From the NCBI RefSeq assembly GCF_047338595.1, contig NZ_JBLFBO010000005.1:124001-188000 (forward strand): a DNA stretch of 64,000 nucleotides. Direction: 5' to 3'. The notes beneath the pieces were generated by a model that saw only the letters and a list, made by a program, of their open reading frames with translations, did no database searches and was not told the origin of the DNA. This document shows, one piece after another, positions 35,871-44,515 of this stretch; within the stretch, counting starts at the first letter, position 1, and each line of letters opens with the position of its first letter. The position numbers and the translations under genes were made by a program. This DNA comes from Nitrospira_D sp019636945 (GTDB lineage: Bacteria > Nitrospirota > Nitrospiria > Nitrospirales > Nitrospiraceae).

Positions 35871-37517
35871 GTGTCTGATCCTCAAAAGATTGTTCGACAT
35901 TTCCGACAAATCCTGCTGTGGCCAATGCAGCTTACTCCCATTCGGGAGGATGCGCCGATCCAAAAGCATTGGGAACTGCTCCAGGCAACTAATCCAAACA
36001 ATCCGTGGCGAGAGGTGCTGGACGAGTTTACGGGTGATCCGCGGCAGTTCCAGGAACGACATTACAGCGAGTTTGTGACATTTCTGCCCTACGTTCAGCG
36101 GTTTCTGTATGGTGAGGGAAAGCGAACGAGCTCTGAAGTTCGCGAGGAATCTGCGATCCGCGTCTTTCGGCGAAGTGATATTGCGAAGGTGCGCATGGTA
36201 TTTCCAGGCCCCCATGGAACTCCTGTGACATTTTCGGTGGCTCATGTGGATTTATATTTTTTCTACGACATTGATGTGGCGATCCTGGTGGTCGAGATCT
36301 CTGCCGACGATGTGCCGCTTGTACAGGTGCAGAATTCACTCTTTCGCTTTGGCCGATGCTACCCCACCTACTGGGAGCGTGACGGGCATGGTGGGCATTG
36401 TCCTAAGCATGTGGAATGGCTTTCTTCGGATGGGACGGTGCTCGCTGTTTCCGACTATGATCACCGTGAGAAATATCTCTCGTTCGTCTGCCAGCACCGG
36501 TCACTGAGCCTGGCCTCCCACTGGGAGTTTCTGCTTGAACCATTGGTGTTGCACCATTCAGACAAAGCCGGTCTGATTCGGTACCGGCAGCTCGAATACC
36601 ACCTGATGCCGGTCATGGCGTATCTGTCTCTCGACGATCCAGGTGCATTGACGCGAGGGGAGTTTACGCGAGTGGGGTTGGCGGCGGCACCGGGTAGCGC
36701 TGACACGTTACCGTTTTCAGATCGCTATCTCCGTGACTTTGAAGAACGTCATTGTTATGACCGGTATTGGAACGGACAGGGCCCAGGTTCACCAGGCGCC
36801 CGTTTTATGTGCACGGGCCGTGTGTTCACGATGGTGGGGGAGGCAGGAGAACCGGCGTTCGAAGACCGTAAGACGAATTTGGAACAATTCCGCCACGAAT
36901 ATTTTCTGCTGTTTCTGATCCCGCATTTTCATAAGGCGGCCCTGTTGATGCTGACGAATCGCCTCGTCGAGGCGATGCATCAGCTTGACCTCACCAAGTT
37001 AGATTCGGTCCGGCAGTTTCGCCGTGTGATCCGCCAAACGCTCGGTATCTTTCTGCGTTTTACCCATCGCTACTGGTCTCATCAGGTATCGGATCATGGG
37101 CAGGTGAAGGAATTGTATCGGATGGTCAGTGAACATCTGGGCACCGGTCGACTCTACGACGAACTCCGCTCGGAGTTGGAAGATATGAGCCAATATCTCG
37201 ACAGCGATGCGCTCCGCCGGCAAGGAGAAACGATGGTTCGCCTGACGGTGGTGGCGACGGTCGGCTTGATCGGGGTGGCAACGACCGGTGTATTGGGCAT
37301 GAACCTCTTCGACTTGGGTGCGGAACCGTCCACCAAACGCATCGGGTATTTTCTCATCGTGCTGATTCCGGTGATCATGGCCACACTGTATACCGTACTG
37401 AAATCAAGGCGGCTTTCGGATTTTTTGGAAACCTTGGCTGAGGAGCATAGGTCATCAAAAGACAAACTTGCCGCATTGCTGACGGTATGGCGGAGCAAAC
37501 ATGGACGGGATTCGTAA
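35871..37517 (+). CDS. Large protein with CorA-like C-terminal membrane domain
   Basis: From the GTG at 35871 (548 residues) a long N-terminal domain of about 450 residues, unlike the 230-residue CorA cytosolic domain, precedes a coiled-coil region and two C-terminal membrane segments (VRLTVVATVGLIGVATTGVL and IGYFLIVLIPVIMATLYTV). Between them GMNLF resembles the CorA-family GMN selectivity motif at the end of the first membrane helix. So a divalent-cation channel or transporter is plausible. I do not recognise the N-terminal part. GAGG upstream supports the start; GTG 35856 is an alternative. Confidence 0.65.
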   Translation: MSDPQKIVRHFRQILLWPMQLTPIREDAPIQKHWELLQATNPNNPWREVLDEFTGDPRQFQERHYSEFVTFLPYVQRFLYGEGKRTSSEVREESAIRVFRRSDIAKVRMVFPGPHGTPVTFSVAHVDLYFFYDIDVAILVVEISADDVPLVQVQNSLFRFGRCYPTYWERDGHGGHCPKHVEWLSSDGTVLAVSDYDHREKYLSFVCQHRSLSLASHWEFLLEPLVLHHSDKAGLIRYRQLEYHLMPVMAYLSLDDPGALTRGEFTRVGLAAAPGSADTLPFSDRYLRDFEERHCYDRYWNGQGPGSPGARFMCTGRVFTMVGEAGEPAFEDRKTNLEQFRHEYFLLFLIPHFHKAALLMLTNRLVEAMHQLDLTKLDSVRQFRRVIRQTLGIFLRFTHRYWSHQVSDHGQVKELYRMVSEHLGTGRLYDELRSELEDMSQYLDSDALRRQGETMVRLTVVATVGLIGVATTGVLGMNLFDLGAEPSTKRIGYFLIVLIPVIMATLYTVLKSRRLSDFLETLAEEHRSSKDKLAALLTVWRSKHGRDS

Positions 37518-37657
37518 TCAACCGGAATCTCTCATCTCCTCAATGCAGCGCCATTCCTGCCATACCTCATCGCATTGCCTGTCGTTTGGGGGACAGCACG
37601 TCACGGCCGTCTTTCCACTGAGAGAAGTGTGAGCGTGGGAGACCCCTGTGACGAACC

Positions 37658-37686
37658 TTGACAGCGCATCACTGACTCAGTAGGAT
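37658..37686 (+). promoter_or_regulatory. Promoter of the pyr operon
   Basis: TTGACA (37658-37663), a 17-base spacer and TAGGAT (37681-37686) form a near-consensus sigma-70 promoter. The expected start near 37693 places the PyrR-type hairpin just inside the leader transcript. Confidence 0.7.
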
Positions 37687-37700
37687 AGCGAAACCTTTAA

Positions 37701-37728
37701 TGCTCATCCAGTGAGGTGAGCAAGGAGT
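37701..37728 (+). promoter_or_regulatory. PyrR-binding leader hairpin
   Basis: TGCTCA (37701-37706) and TGAGCA (37717-37722) pair perfectly around tccagtgagg, followed by AGGA. The tccag-gagg-gcaagga arrangement matches the PyrR-binding loop consensus of pyrimidine attenuators. Its 3' side (37715-37725) can alternatively pair with the terminator arm at 37772-37781. Confidence 0.75.
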
Positions 37729-37771
37729 TGCGCGGTGGGTCCTCTTCCGACTCAAGTTGGTTTTCAATCGA

Positions 37772-37804
37772 CCTTCTCTCCATTCCTGGTGAGGAGGTTT
37801 TTTT
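37772..37804 (+). terminator. Intrinsic attenuator terminator of the pyr leader
   Basis: ccttctctcc and ggtgaggagg form a stem with nine pairs, counting one wobble pair, and one mismatch around a six-base loop. Seven T residues follow (37798-37804). The stem's 3' arm also carries the GAGGAGG that could be the ribosome-binding site of a short frame starting at 37805. Confidence 0.8.
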
Positions 37805-37903
37805 ATGTCTGAAACTAGGGGCCAAGCCATTAGTCTTCAGTTCTCTCCCGCGTTGATGGCTAATGGCCAAGCGCTGCAGACTGACAGCTCGTTGTTGCTA
37901 TGA
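37805..37903 (+). CDS. Possible 32-residue leader peptide before pyrR
   Basis: An ATG seven bases after GAGGAGG starts a frame that reads SETRGQAISLQFSPALMANG and stops at 37901, twenty bases before the pyrR ATG. It is in a different frame from pyrR and has no known homologue. The good ribosome-binding site is the main support. If real, its translation would begin right after the terminator. Confidence 0.35.
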   Translation: MSETRGQAISLQFSPALMANGQALQTDSSLLL

Positions 37904-37922
37904 CCGCTGATTGACCGCTGAT

Positions 37923-38480
37923 ATGGACAAGCCACTCGAACGGAAAGATGAAAAGCTCATCATGGATGCCGGGGATATCGCCCGAGCCTTGACCCGCATT
38001 GCGCACGAAATCCTGGAGCGGAACAAGGGGGTGAAGGATCTCGCACTGGTCGGGATTCGAACCGGCGGTGTCTATCTTGCGCACCGACTTGCCAAACGTG
38101 TTCACGGCATCGAAGGCGTTCAGATTCCCATCGGGGAATTGGATATTACGTTGTATCGAGATGACTTGGCGTTGCGGAAAAACCAGCCGATTCTGAGAAA
38201 AACGTCGGTACCGTTCGATATGGCGAACAAGATTGTTGTACTCGTTGATGACGTCCTGTTTACCGGAAGAACGATACGAGCCGCGATGGATGGGCTTATG
38301 GATTTAGGGCGTCCGGAAGAGATTCAGTTGGCAGTGTTGGTGGATCGTGGGCATCGGCAGTTGCCGATCAAGGCCAATTACATCGGGAAAAATCTGCCGA
38401 CTTCTCGAGATGAACAGGTTCAGGTGTTGTTGGAAGAGGATGGAGAGCATGACCGCGTGGTCATTTTGAAGGCAGGATGA
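37923..38480 (+). CDS. pyrR: PyrR regulator / uracil phosphoribosyltransferase
   Basis: PyrR binds pyr leader RNA with UMP and has uracil phosphoribosyltransferase activity. The 185-residue protein has the N-terminal helix region DAGDIARALTRIAHEILERN, GIRTGGVYLAHRL, the basic patch in LDITLYRDD, and the PRPP motif VVLVDDVLFTGRT. I chose ATG 37923; TTG 37911 is in frame. A duplicated tgaccgctga precedes the start. The upstream attenuator shows it probably controls its own operon. Confidence 0.95.
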   Translation: MDKPLERKDEKLIMDAGDIARALTRIAHEILERNKGVKDLALVGIRTGGVYLAHRLAKRVHGIEGVQIPIGELDITLYRDDLALRKNQPILRKTSVPFDMANKIVVLVDDVLFTGRTIRAAMDGLMDLGRPEEIQLAVLVDRGHRQLPIKANYIGKNLPTSRDEQVQVLLEEDGEHDRVVILKAG

Positions 38481-38502
38481 TGGTCATGGAATGGAGGGTT
38501 CC

Positions 38503-39426
38503 ATGAGCTTGAAGCGCAAAGATCTGTTGAGCCTCGCTCCGTTGGCGGTCGATGAGATCATGCTCATCCTCGATACCGCCGATTCCTTTAAGGAAGTGAC
38601 GGGGCGTGAAATCAAGAAAGTACCGGCGTTGAGAGGGAAGACGGTCGTCAATCTCTTCTTCGAGCCGAGCACGAGGACGCGGACGTCCTTTGAATTGGCC
38701 GCCAAGCGGCTGAGCGCCGATGTGATCAACTTTGCACCTTCCTCCAGTAGTGTGGTGAAGGGGGAAACGCTGCTCGATACGGCGAGAAATATCGAAGCGA
38801 TGCAGGCGGACATTATCGTATTGCGCCATTCCTCGGCGGGCGCCGCCGAAGCGTTGGCTCAGGGAGTGAAATCGTCTGTCATCAATGCAGGCGATGGATG
38901 GCATGAGCATCCCACGCAAGCGTTGCTCGATCTCTATACGATTCGACAACGCGGAATGAATTTTCGAGGGTTGCGCGTGGCGATTGTCGGCGATGTGTCG
39001 CATAGTCGTGTGGCTCGTTCGAATATCTATGCGCTCGTCAAGCTCGGCGCCGAGGTCAGAGTGGTGGGGCCGCCGACGATGATGCCATGGGGTGTCGAAA
39101 AGCTGGGAGTGAAGGTGTGCCACAATATGGATGAAGGGCTGCGCGACGTGAATGTCATCATGATGTTGCGGCTTCAACTCGAGCGGCAAGGGCGCGCACA
39201 GTTTCCTTCAATCCGAGAATATTCGAGACTCTACGGGCTCACTGCCGAGCGTGTGCGGCTCGCTGACTCCGCTGCCATCGTGATGCACCCCGGCCCTATC
39301 AATCGAGGGGTGGAGATCGCTCCGGATGTAGCCGATAGTTTATCGTCCGTGATTTTAGACCAAGTCGCGAATGGGGTGGCGGTGCGGATGGGGATTTTGT
39401 ACCTCATGTCCGGAACCAGTTCGTGA
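38503..39426 (+). CDS. pyrB: Aspartate carbamoyltransferase catalytic chain
   Basis: PyrB condenses carbamoyl phosphate and aspartate. The 307-residue protein shows the carbamoyl-phosphate motif FEPSTRTRTSFELAAKRL, SSSSVVKGETLLDT, HPTQALLDLYTI, and VMHPGPINRGVEI. The ATG at 38503 has GGAGG just upstream. No pyrI regulatory chain is present, so the enzyme is probably unregulated or associates with the PyrC homologue encoded next. It follows pyrR after 22 bases. Confidence 0.96.
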   Translation: MSLKRKDLLSLAPLAVDEIMLILDTADSFKEVTGREIKKVPALRGKTVVNLFFEPSTRTRTSFELAAKRLSADVINFAPSSSSVVKGETLLDTARNIEAMQADIIVLRHSSAGAAEALAQGVKSSVINAGDGWHEHPTQALLDLYTIRQRGMNFRGLRVAIVGDVSHSRVARSNIYALVKLGAEVRVVGPPTMMPWGVEKLGVKVCHNMDEGLRDVNVIMMLRLQLERQGRAQFPSIREYSRLYGLTAERVRLADSAAIVMHPGPINRGVEIAPDVADSLSSVILDQVANGVAVRMGILYLMSGTSS

Positions 39427-39543
39427 AGCGGATGATCCGGCGATCGGTCGAGTGAGCGAACGATTAGCGGAGCTTGAACACAGAGGGTGACGTGACGGAT
39501 CATCAGAGCAGAAGATTCTGAAAAATCGTAGAAAGGGCGTATC

Positions 39544-40830
39544 GTGTCGATTTTGATTAAAGGTGGTCGGGTCATTGATCCAGGTCGGTTTGTCGGAATG
39601 GCCGACGTACTCATCGATGGCGGGAAGATCACGGCTGTGGCTCCCCAGCTGTCTGCTCCCGCCGGCAGTCGGACGATTCAGGCGGAGGGAAAGCTTGTCG
39701 TGCCGGGATTTGTCGATCTGCACGTGCATTTTCGGGAGCCGGGATTTGAATACAAAGAAACCATTCAAAGCGGCAGCGCCGCGGCAGTGGCCGGAGGATT
39801 TACGACCGTCTGCTGCATGCCCAATACAAGTCCGGTGAACGACAATCAAGCCGTGACTGAGTTTATCTTGGAACGGGCTCGGCTGGCCGGTCTCGCGAAT
39901 GTGTTGCCGATCGGGGCGATCACCAAAGGATCCGAAGGGAAGGAACTGGCCGAAATCGGTGACTTGCGGCGTTCCGGTTGTGTGGCCATTTCCGACGATG
40001 GGAAGCCCGTGATGAACAGTTTGGTGATGTGGCGTGCCATGGAATATGCGTCGGCATTTGACCTCACCGTTGTTGATCACTGCGAAGATCTTCATCTCGC
40101 CGAAGGCGGTTGTATGAACGAGGGGTTGATTTCCACCGAGCTTGGATTGCCCGGTATCCCTGCGGCAGCCGAAGATGTGATGGTGGCGCGCAATCTGTCG
40201 CTGTCTGAGTTGACAGGGGCTCGCTTGCATCTTGCCCACATCAGCACCGCCGGGTCGGCGCGAATGGTACGGGAGGCAAAGGCTCGCGGGATCCCTGTGA
40301 CGGCGGAAGCCTGCCCACACCACTTCACACTGACAGAAGAACTGGTTCGCGGTTACAATACGCATGCCAAAATGAATCCGCCCTTGCGGACGTGGACCGA
40401 TGTCCAGGCGATCAGAGAAGGATTGCGCGACGGTACGATTGATGTGATCGCAACGGATCATGCCCCTCATGCGACTCAGGAGAAGCAGCAAGATTTTACC
40501 GAGGCTCCATTTGGAATTGTCGGACTTGAGACCGCGCTCTCGCTGACGTTGGGATTGGTGGAGGAAGGGGTTCTGTCGATCGAGCAGGCCGTTCAGAAGC
40601 TCACGTCTGCTCCGGCAGCCGCATTCGGACTCAAAAAAGGGACATTGGCAGTGGGTGCGGACGCCGATGTCGCCATCGTGGACCAGCAGGAACAATGGGA
40701 GGTTGATCCGTCGAAGTTTCGGTCCAAGAGCCGAAACACACCGTTTGTCGGCTGGAAGGTGAGAGGGCGGGTAGTGACCACGATCGTAGGCGGCCGTGTG
40801 GTATTCGAGGCCAGCCCCGTGGAGCGGTAG
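39544..40830 (+). CDS. pyrC: Dihydroorotase
   Basis: PyrC cyclises carbamoyl aspartate to dihydroorotate. The 428-residue protein has the zinc-binding DLHVHFREPGFEYKETI, LPIGAITKGSEGKEL, HLAHISTAGSA, EACPHHFTLT, and the C-terminal ATDHAPHAT site. It starts with GTG at 39544, about 120 bases after pyrB. Such PyrC proteins can be active or serve as partners of PyrB; all the zinc ligands visible here suggest an active enzyme. Confidence 0.95.
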   Translation: MSILIKGGRVIDPGRFVGMADVLIDGGKITAVAPQLSAPAGSRTIQAEGKLVVPGFVDLHVHFREPGFEYKETIQSGSAAAVAGGFTTVCCMPNTSPVNDNQAVTEFILERARLAGLANVLPIGAITKGSEGKELAEIGDLRRSGCVAISDDGKPVMNSLVMWRAMEYASAFDLTVVDHCEDLHLAEGGCMNEGLISTELGLPGIPAAAEDVMVARNLSLSELTGARLHLAHISTAGSARMVREAKARGIPVTAEACPHHFTLTEELVRGYNTHAKMNPPLRTWTDVQAIREGLRDGTIDVIATDHAPHATQEKQQDFTEAPFGIVGLETALSLTLGLVEEGVLSIEQAVQKLTSAPAAAFGLKKGTLAVGADADVAIVDQQEQWEVDPSKFRSKSRNTPFVGWKVRGRVVTTIVGGRVVFEASPVER

Positions 40831-40834
40831 TGCC

Positions 40835-41356
40835 GTGCGGCGCATGCCCCGATGGGGGATGATCTGTTGTCTCACGCTCGAGGGGGTAGCCCTCGCGGTG
40901 TGGGTCGGGGGGATGATTGTGCTGAGCGGTGCGGTGATTCCGGCGGTATTCAATACGTTCGGAGGACAAGACTCCGGAGGGATGTTTTTGACCCGTGCGT
41001 TCGAGGGGTATCATCGGTTCATCATCGGGGCCGGCGGCATTCTCGTTGTGGCGTTGTTCGGTCGATGGTGGAGCGGTGAGCCTCGTGTGGTGGTTCGTGT
41101 GAGCGAGATCACTGTATTGGGCATAATGGTCATGATCGCAGGGGTGATCATTCTGGTGTTGCATCCTGATGCAGCGGCGCTTCAAGCGCAGGCATTTGCA
41201 ACAAAGGATGAGGGAGCCAAGAAAGCCGCGTTCGAGGCATTCTTTCGCGTGCTGTTGCCGATTCGATCGCTATACATGGTCAACTTGGCATTGGGCCTTC
41301 TGCTTGTTGGGATCAGAGCAAAACACGTGATGGACTACGACGGAAGGCAATCGTGA
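40835..41356 (+). CDS. DUF4149-like integral membrane protein
   Basis: The 173-residue protein has about four membrane segments (for example EGVALAVWVGGMIVLSGAVIP and ITVLGIMVMIAGVIILVLHP) with conserved-looking FNTFGGQDSGGMFLTRAF between. The layout resembles DUF4149/TMEM205-like proteins of unknown function. It starts at GTG 40835, four bases after the pyrC stop, and its own stop overlaps the carA start, so it is translated within the pyr operon. Why an unknown membrane protein sits here is unclear. Confidence 0.7.
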   Translation: MRRMPRWGMICCLTLEGVALAVWVGGMIVLSGAVIPAVFNTFGGQDSGGMFLTRAFEGYHRFIIGAGGILVVALFGRWWSGEPRVVVRVSEITVLGIMVMIAGVIILVLHPDAAALQAQAFATKDEGAKKAAFEAFFRVLLPIRSLYMVNLALGLLLVGIRAKHVMDYDGRQS

Positions 41357-42525
41357 AAAAGGCGGTTTTGGCATTGGCGGATGGGACGGTCTTCGAAGGC
41401 CGTGCGCTTGGTTACGAAGGTGAAACAGTCGGTGAGGTCGTGTTTAACACGGCCATGACCGGCTACCAGGAAATACTGAGCGATCCGTCGTACAAGGGAC
41501 AGATCATCACGATGACTTGCCCACAAATCGGGAACTATGGCGTGACGCCGGAAGATGTGGAATCCCGTCGAGCCTGGGCTGAAGGGTTTGTCGTGCATGA
41601 AGCGAGCCGATTGGTCAGTAACTGGCGAGGTAAGCAGACCCTTCACGAGTCGTTGGTAGAGACTCACGTTGTCGCCATTGAGGGGATCGATACCAGGGCG
41701 TTGACAAGGCATTTGCGCGAGCATGGGTCGCAACAAGGCTGTATCACGCATCTTGACCTCGACCATGACCGGGCGATTGGGCGAGCCAGACAGGCACCCG
41801 GTATCGTTGGGCGAGATCTCGCTGCTGAAGTGACCTGTGCGCATTCCTACGAGTGGACGACCGGGACGGGTGATTGGGCACCATGGCCAAACGGTGAAGA
41901 AACAGGAAGCGGTGCACGCTGGCGGGTTGTTGTCTATGATTTTGGCATCAAATACAACATCCTAAGACGATTGGTGGATGTTGGATGCGATGTGACCGTC
42001 GTTCCTGCCGCCACGTCAGTCGAAGCGGTGGCAGCCCTCAAGCCGCATGGAGTTTTTCTTTCGAATGGTCCCGGAGACCCTGAGGGGGTTCCGTATGCCG
42101 CAAAGACAGTGGAGCAACTGATCGGTCGCTATCCCATTTTCGGGATCTGCTTGGGGCATCAGATCCTTGGCCTCGCGTTTGGACTCAAGACCTACAAGTT
42201 GAAGTTCGGCCATCATGGAGCGAATCACCCCGTGATGGATCTACGAACAAGAAAAGTGGAAATCACTTCGCAGAACCATAATTTCGCCGTGCAGGCTGAA
42301 CCGATGCTCGTTGACATACCCAAGGTTTCGCCTGTGATCGATACGCGATATGGACGACTTGCCATGACACATGTCAGTTTGAATGACTGCTCGGTTGAAG
42401 GGATGGCCTCTCTTGATCATCCGGTTTTCTCGGTCCAATACCATCCGGAGGCAGCACCGGGACCGCACGATGCTGCGTATCTGTTCGGTGAGTTTGTGCG
42501 GCGTATGGAGAACCACTATGCGTAA
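41353..42525 (+). CDS. carA: Carbamoyl-phosphate synthase small chain
   Basis: CarA releases ammonia from glutamine for carbamoyl phosphate synthesis. The 390-residue protein has the N-terminal LADGTVFEGRALGYEGETVGEV and the class I glutaminase domain with the nucleophile in IFGICLGHQILGLA and the His/Glu in QYHPEAAPGP. The GTG start overlaps the preceding stop. It ends eight bases inside the next gene. CarB is encoded 2 kb downstream, so two membrane-linked genes intervene. Confidence 0.96.
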   Translation: MKKAVLALADGTVFEGRALGYEGETVGEVVFNTAMTGYQEILSDPSYKGQIITMTCPQIGNYGVTPEDVESRRAWAEGFVVHEASRLVSNWRGKQTLHESLVETHVVAIEGIDTRALTRHLREHGSQQGCITHLDLDHDRAIGRARQAPGIVGRDLAAEVTCAHSYEWTTGTGDWAPWPNGEETGSGARWRVVVYDFGIKYNILRRLVDVGCDVTVVPAATSVEAVAALKPHGVFLSNGPGDPEGVPYAAKTVEQLIGRYPIFGICLGHQILGLAFGLKTYKLKFGHHGANHPVMDLRTRKVEITSQNHNFAVQAEPMLVDIPKVSPVIDTRYGRLAMTHVSLNDCSVEGMASLDHPVFSVQYHPEAAPGPHDAAYLFGEFVRRMENHYA

Positions 42526-43468
42526 TGCTGTTGTGATGGGTGTGATTGGTCTGATGTTGTCCGGCTGTACCTTCAATTTCCCCCTGTTTCCTGGCCCTGG
42601 CCCATTACAGGAAACGCAAGTCGACGGGACGGGAAAGGCAAAGGTTCTATTGATCGAGATTTCCGGGATGATCAGTTCGCAGGAGAAAGAGGGATTCCGT
42701 CCAACCCCCAGTATGATCGCAAGCGTGAAGGAGCAACTAACCAGGGCTGCGAAGGATGAGCAGATCAAAGCGATAGTCCTGCGCATCAATACACCCGGAG
42801 GTACGGTCACAGCCTCGGATATCATTTATCATGAATTAAAGACGTTCAAAACCAATCGCAAGGTTCCCATTATTGCCTCCATTATGGATCTGGGGACGTC
42901 GGGTGGCTACTATATTGCAGCGGCAGCCGACAAGGTTCTGGCGCATCCGTCATCCGTCACCGGGAGTATCGGGGTCATCATGCTTACGGTTAATGCCAAG
43001 GGGTTGCTCGAGAAAATTGGAGTCGAAGCGACGGCCGTGACGTCAGGTCCTCGCAAGGATATGGGCTCGCCGTTTCGAACCATGACGGTGGAGGAACGAG
43101 CCATTTTCCAGGGGTTGATTGATTCATTTTATCAGCGATTCTTGACCATCGTGCAGGAAGGTCGTACCAATTTGCAGATGGAACAGATCAAGCGGCTGGC
43201 TGATGGTCGTATCTATACGGGGGAGCAAGCGAAGGAGGCCGGTTTGGTCGATGAGATCGGCTATCTCGAGGACGCGGTTGAGGTCGCTAAGAAACAAGCC
43301 GGTCTGACGGAAGCCCGCGTTGTGACGTACCAGCGACCAGGTGAGTACTCGAACAACGTGTATTCGAAGCTAGTGGCACCGAGCGGACTCGCCAGTCTTG
43401 CTGAGCTCGATCTTGCGACAGTTGTGCGTGGGGGAACTCCTCAGTTTATGTACCTGTGGATGCCTTAG
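42518..43468 (+). CDS. SppA-like signal peptide peptidase lipoprotein
   Basis: The 316-residue protein starts at ATG 42518, overlapping carA by eight bases. Its signal peptide ends in MLSGC, a lipobox. The SppA/S49 serine-protease core shows RINTPGGTVTASDIIYHEL, SGGYYIAAAADKV with the catalytic Ser region, and the SGPRKDMGSPF segment with the catalytic Lys. SppA degrades cleaved signal peptides, but secreted or lipid-anchored SppA homologues have other roles. Being lipid-anchored is unusual, because classical SppA is a membrane-anchored protein. Confidence 0.8.
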   Translation: MRNAVVMGVIGLMLSGCTFNFPLFPGPGPLQETQVDGTGKAKVLLIEISGMISSQEKEGFRPTPSMIASVKEQLTRAAKDEQIKAIVLRINTPGGTVTASDIIYHELKTFKTNRKVPIIASIMDLGTSGGYYIAAAADKVLAHPSSVTGSIGVIMLTVNAKGLLEKIGVEATAVTSGPRKDMGSPFRTMTVEERAIFQGLIDSFYQRFLTIVQEGRTNLQMEQIKRLADGRIYTGEQAKEAGLVDEIGYLEDAVEVAKKQAGLTEARVVTYQRPGEYSNNVYSKLVAPSGLASLAELDLATVVRGGTPQFMYLWMP

Positions 43469-43536
43469 GAAAAAGAAAGATGCCGATGGTGTGGCTGGTG
43501 TTAGAATGAAGGGGGAGAGTGCGGTAGGAGTGACAG

Positions 43537-44496
43537 ATGGTGCAGCCGTCGGACCACGAGATCGACCGATTGCTCGCAACGCCCGTTGGTCGTCGGACGT
43601 TGCTACTCGGAGGTGTTCGCAGAGCGCTGGGGCTCTCGAGTCTCCTGACAATGGGGTGCGTGGGAACTCTGGCCGCGGCAATGAGCGGATGTGTCAGGGC
43701 CCCAGGGACCGCTCGGGATCAGTTTATTTATATTTCCGAGGAAAAAGAAATGGCGATGGGGGTCGGTGCCTATCGGGAATTGCTTCGAAAAGCACCGGTG
43801 AGCGACGATCCTGAGTTGAATGAGTTGGTCAATAGGGTGGGGAATCGCATCGCGGCTGTCGCGAAGAAACCGGAATATCAATGGGAATTTGCGATCATCC
43901 GAGATGATCGCACGATCAATGCCTTCGCTCTTCCCGGTGGAAAGGTTGCAGTGTTTACGGGAATTTTGAAGATTACGAAGAACGAAAATGGCTTAGCCAC
44001 CGTGATCGGTCATGAAGTGGCACATGCTCTTCAACGACATGGCGCAGAACGATATAGCCGGAGTATTCTGGAAACGATTGGTCAGGTCGGTGCGTTGGCT
44101 GCCGGAGCCGCAGCTGGCCGACCGGATGCAGCCATTGCGGCGATGAGCGCCTATGGTGTCGGGGTGTCATTACCATTCGGACGAAAACAAGAATCAGAAG
44201 CAGACTACATCGGGCTCAAACTGATGGCGCAGGCTGGGTACGATCCTCGAGAGGCAGTTCCGTTTTGGGAGCGAATGAGTGGATGTCCCAGGCAGATGAT
44301 TGACAAAGTGTGTTTCCGATCTCAACATACGATTCCCGAGTTTTTGTCCACACATCCCTCTGATCTGGCGCGTATCAATCAGATCGAAGCCTGGCTCCCT
44401 GAGGCCATGAAGTACTATCATGCCACTCAGGAGAATCAGGGGCCAGTTCCGGCTCCCTATCACCCCGTCATTGGTCCAGAACTTCCATCCAGTTAA
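43537..44496 (+). CDS. M48-family zinc metalloprotease lipoprotein
   Basis: The 319-residue protein has an N-terminal Arg-rich signal (RRTLLLGG) with a later lipobox-like MSGC near residue 52, then an M48 peptidase domain with the zinc site VIGHEVAHAL and the Glu/Asp in ESEADYIGLKL. Family members such as LoiP/YcaL and BepA degrade damaged outer-membrane proteins. It lies between the SppA-like gene and carB. It is 68 bases after the SppA stop, and a GGGGGAG precedes the ATG region. Confidence 0.85.
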   Translation: MVQPSDHEIDRLLATPVGRRTLLLGGVRRALGLSSLLTMGCVGTLAAAMSGCVRAPGTARDQFIYISEEKEMAMGVGAYRELLRKAPVSDDPELNELVNRVGNRIAAVAKKPEYQWEFAIIRDDRTINAFALPGGKVAVFTGILKITKNENGLATVIGHEVAHALQRHGAERYSRSILETIGQVGALAAGAAAGRPDAAIAAMSAYGVGVSLPFGRKQESEADYIGLKLMAQAGYDPREAVPFWERMSGCPRQMIDKVCFRSQHTIPEFLSTHPSDLARINQIEAWLPEAMKYYHATQENQGPVPAPYHPVIGPELPSS

Positions 44497-44515
44497 CGAC
44501 TGTCAGTAGATCACC

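Noticed and set aside
39355..40953. Long open frame (532 codons) on the minus strand opposite pyrC
   Set aside because: It is fully antisense to pyrC, has no ribosome-binding site and no recognisable family; it arises from the codon bias of pyrC.
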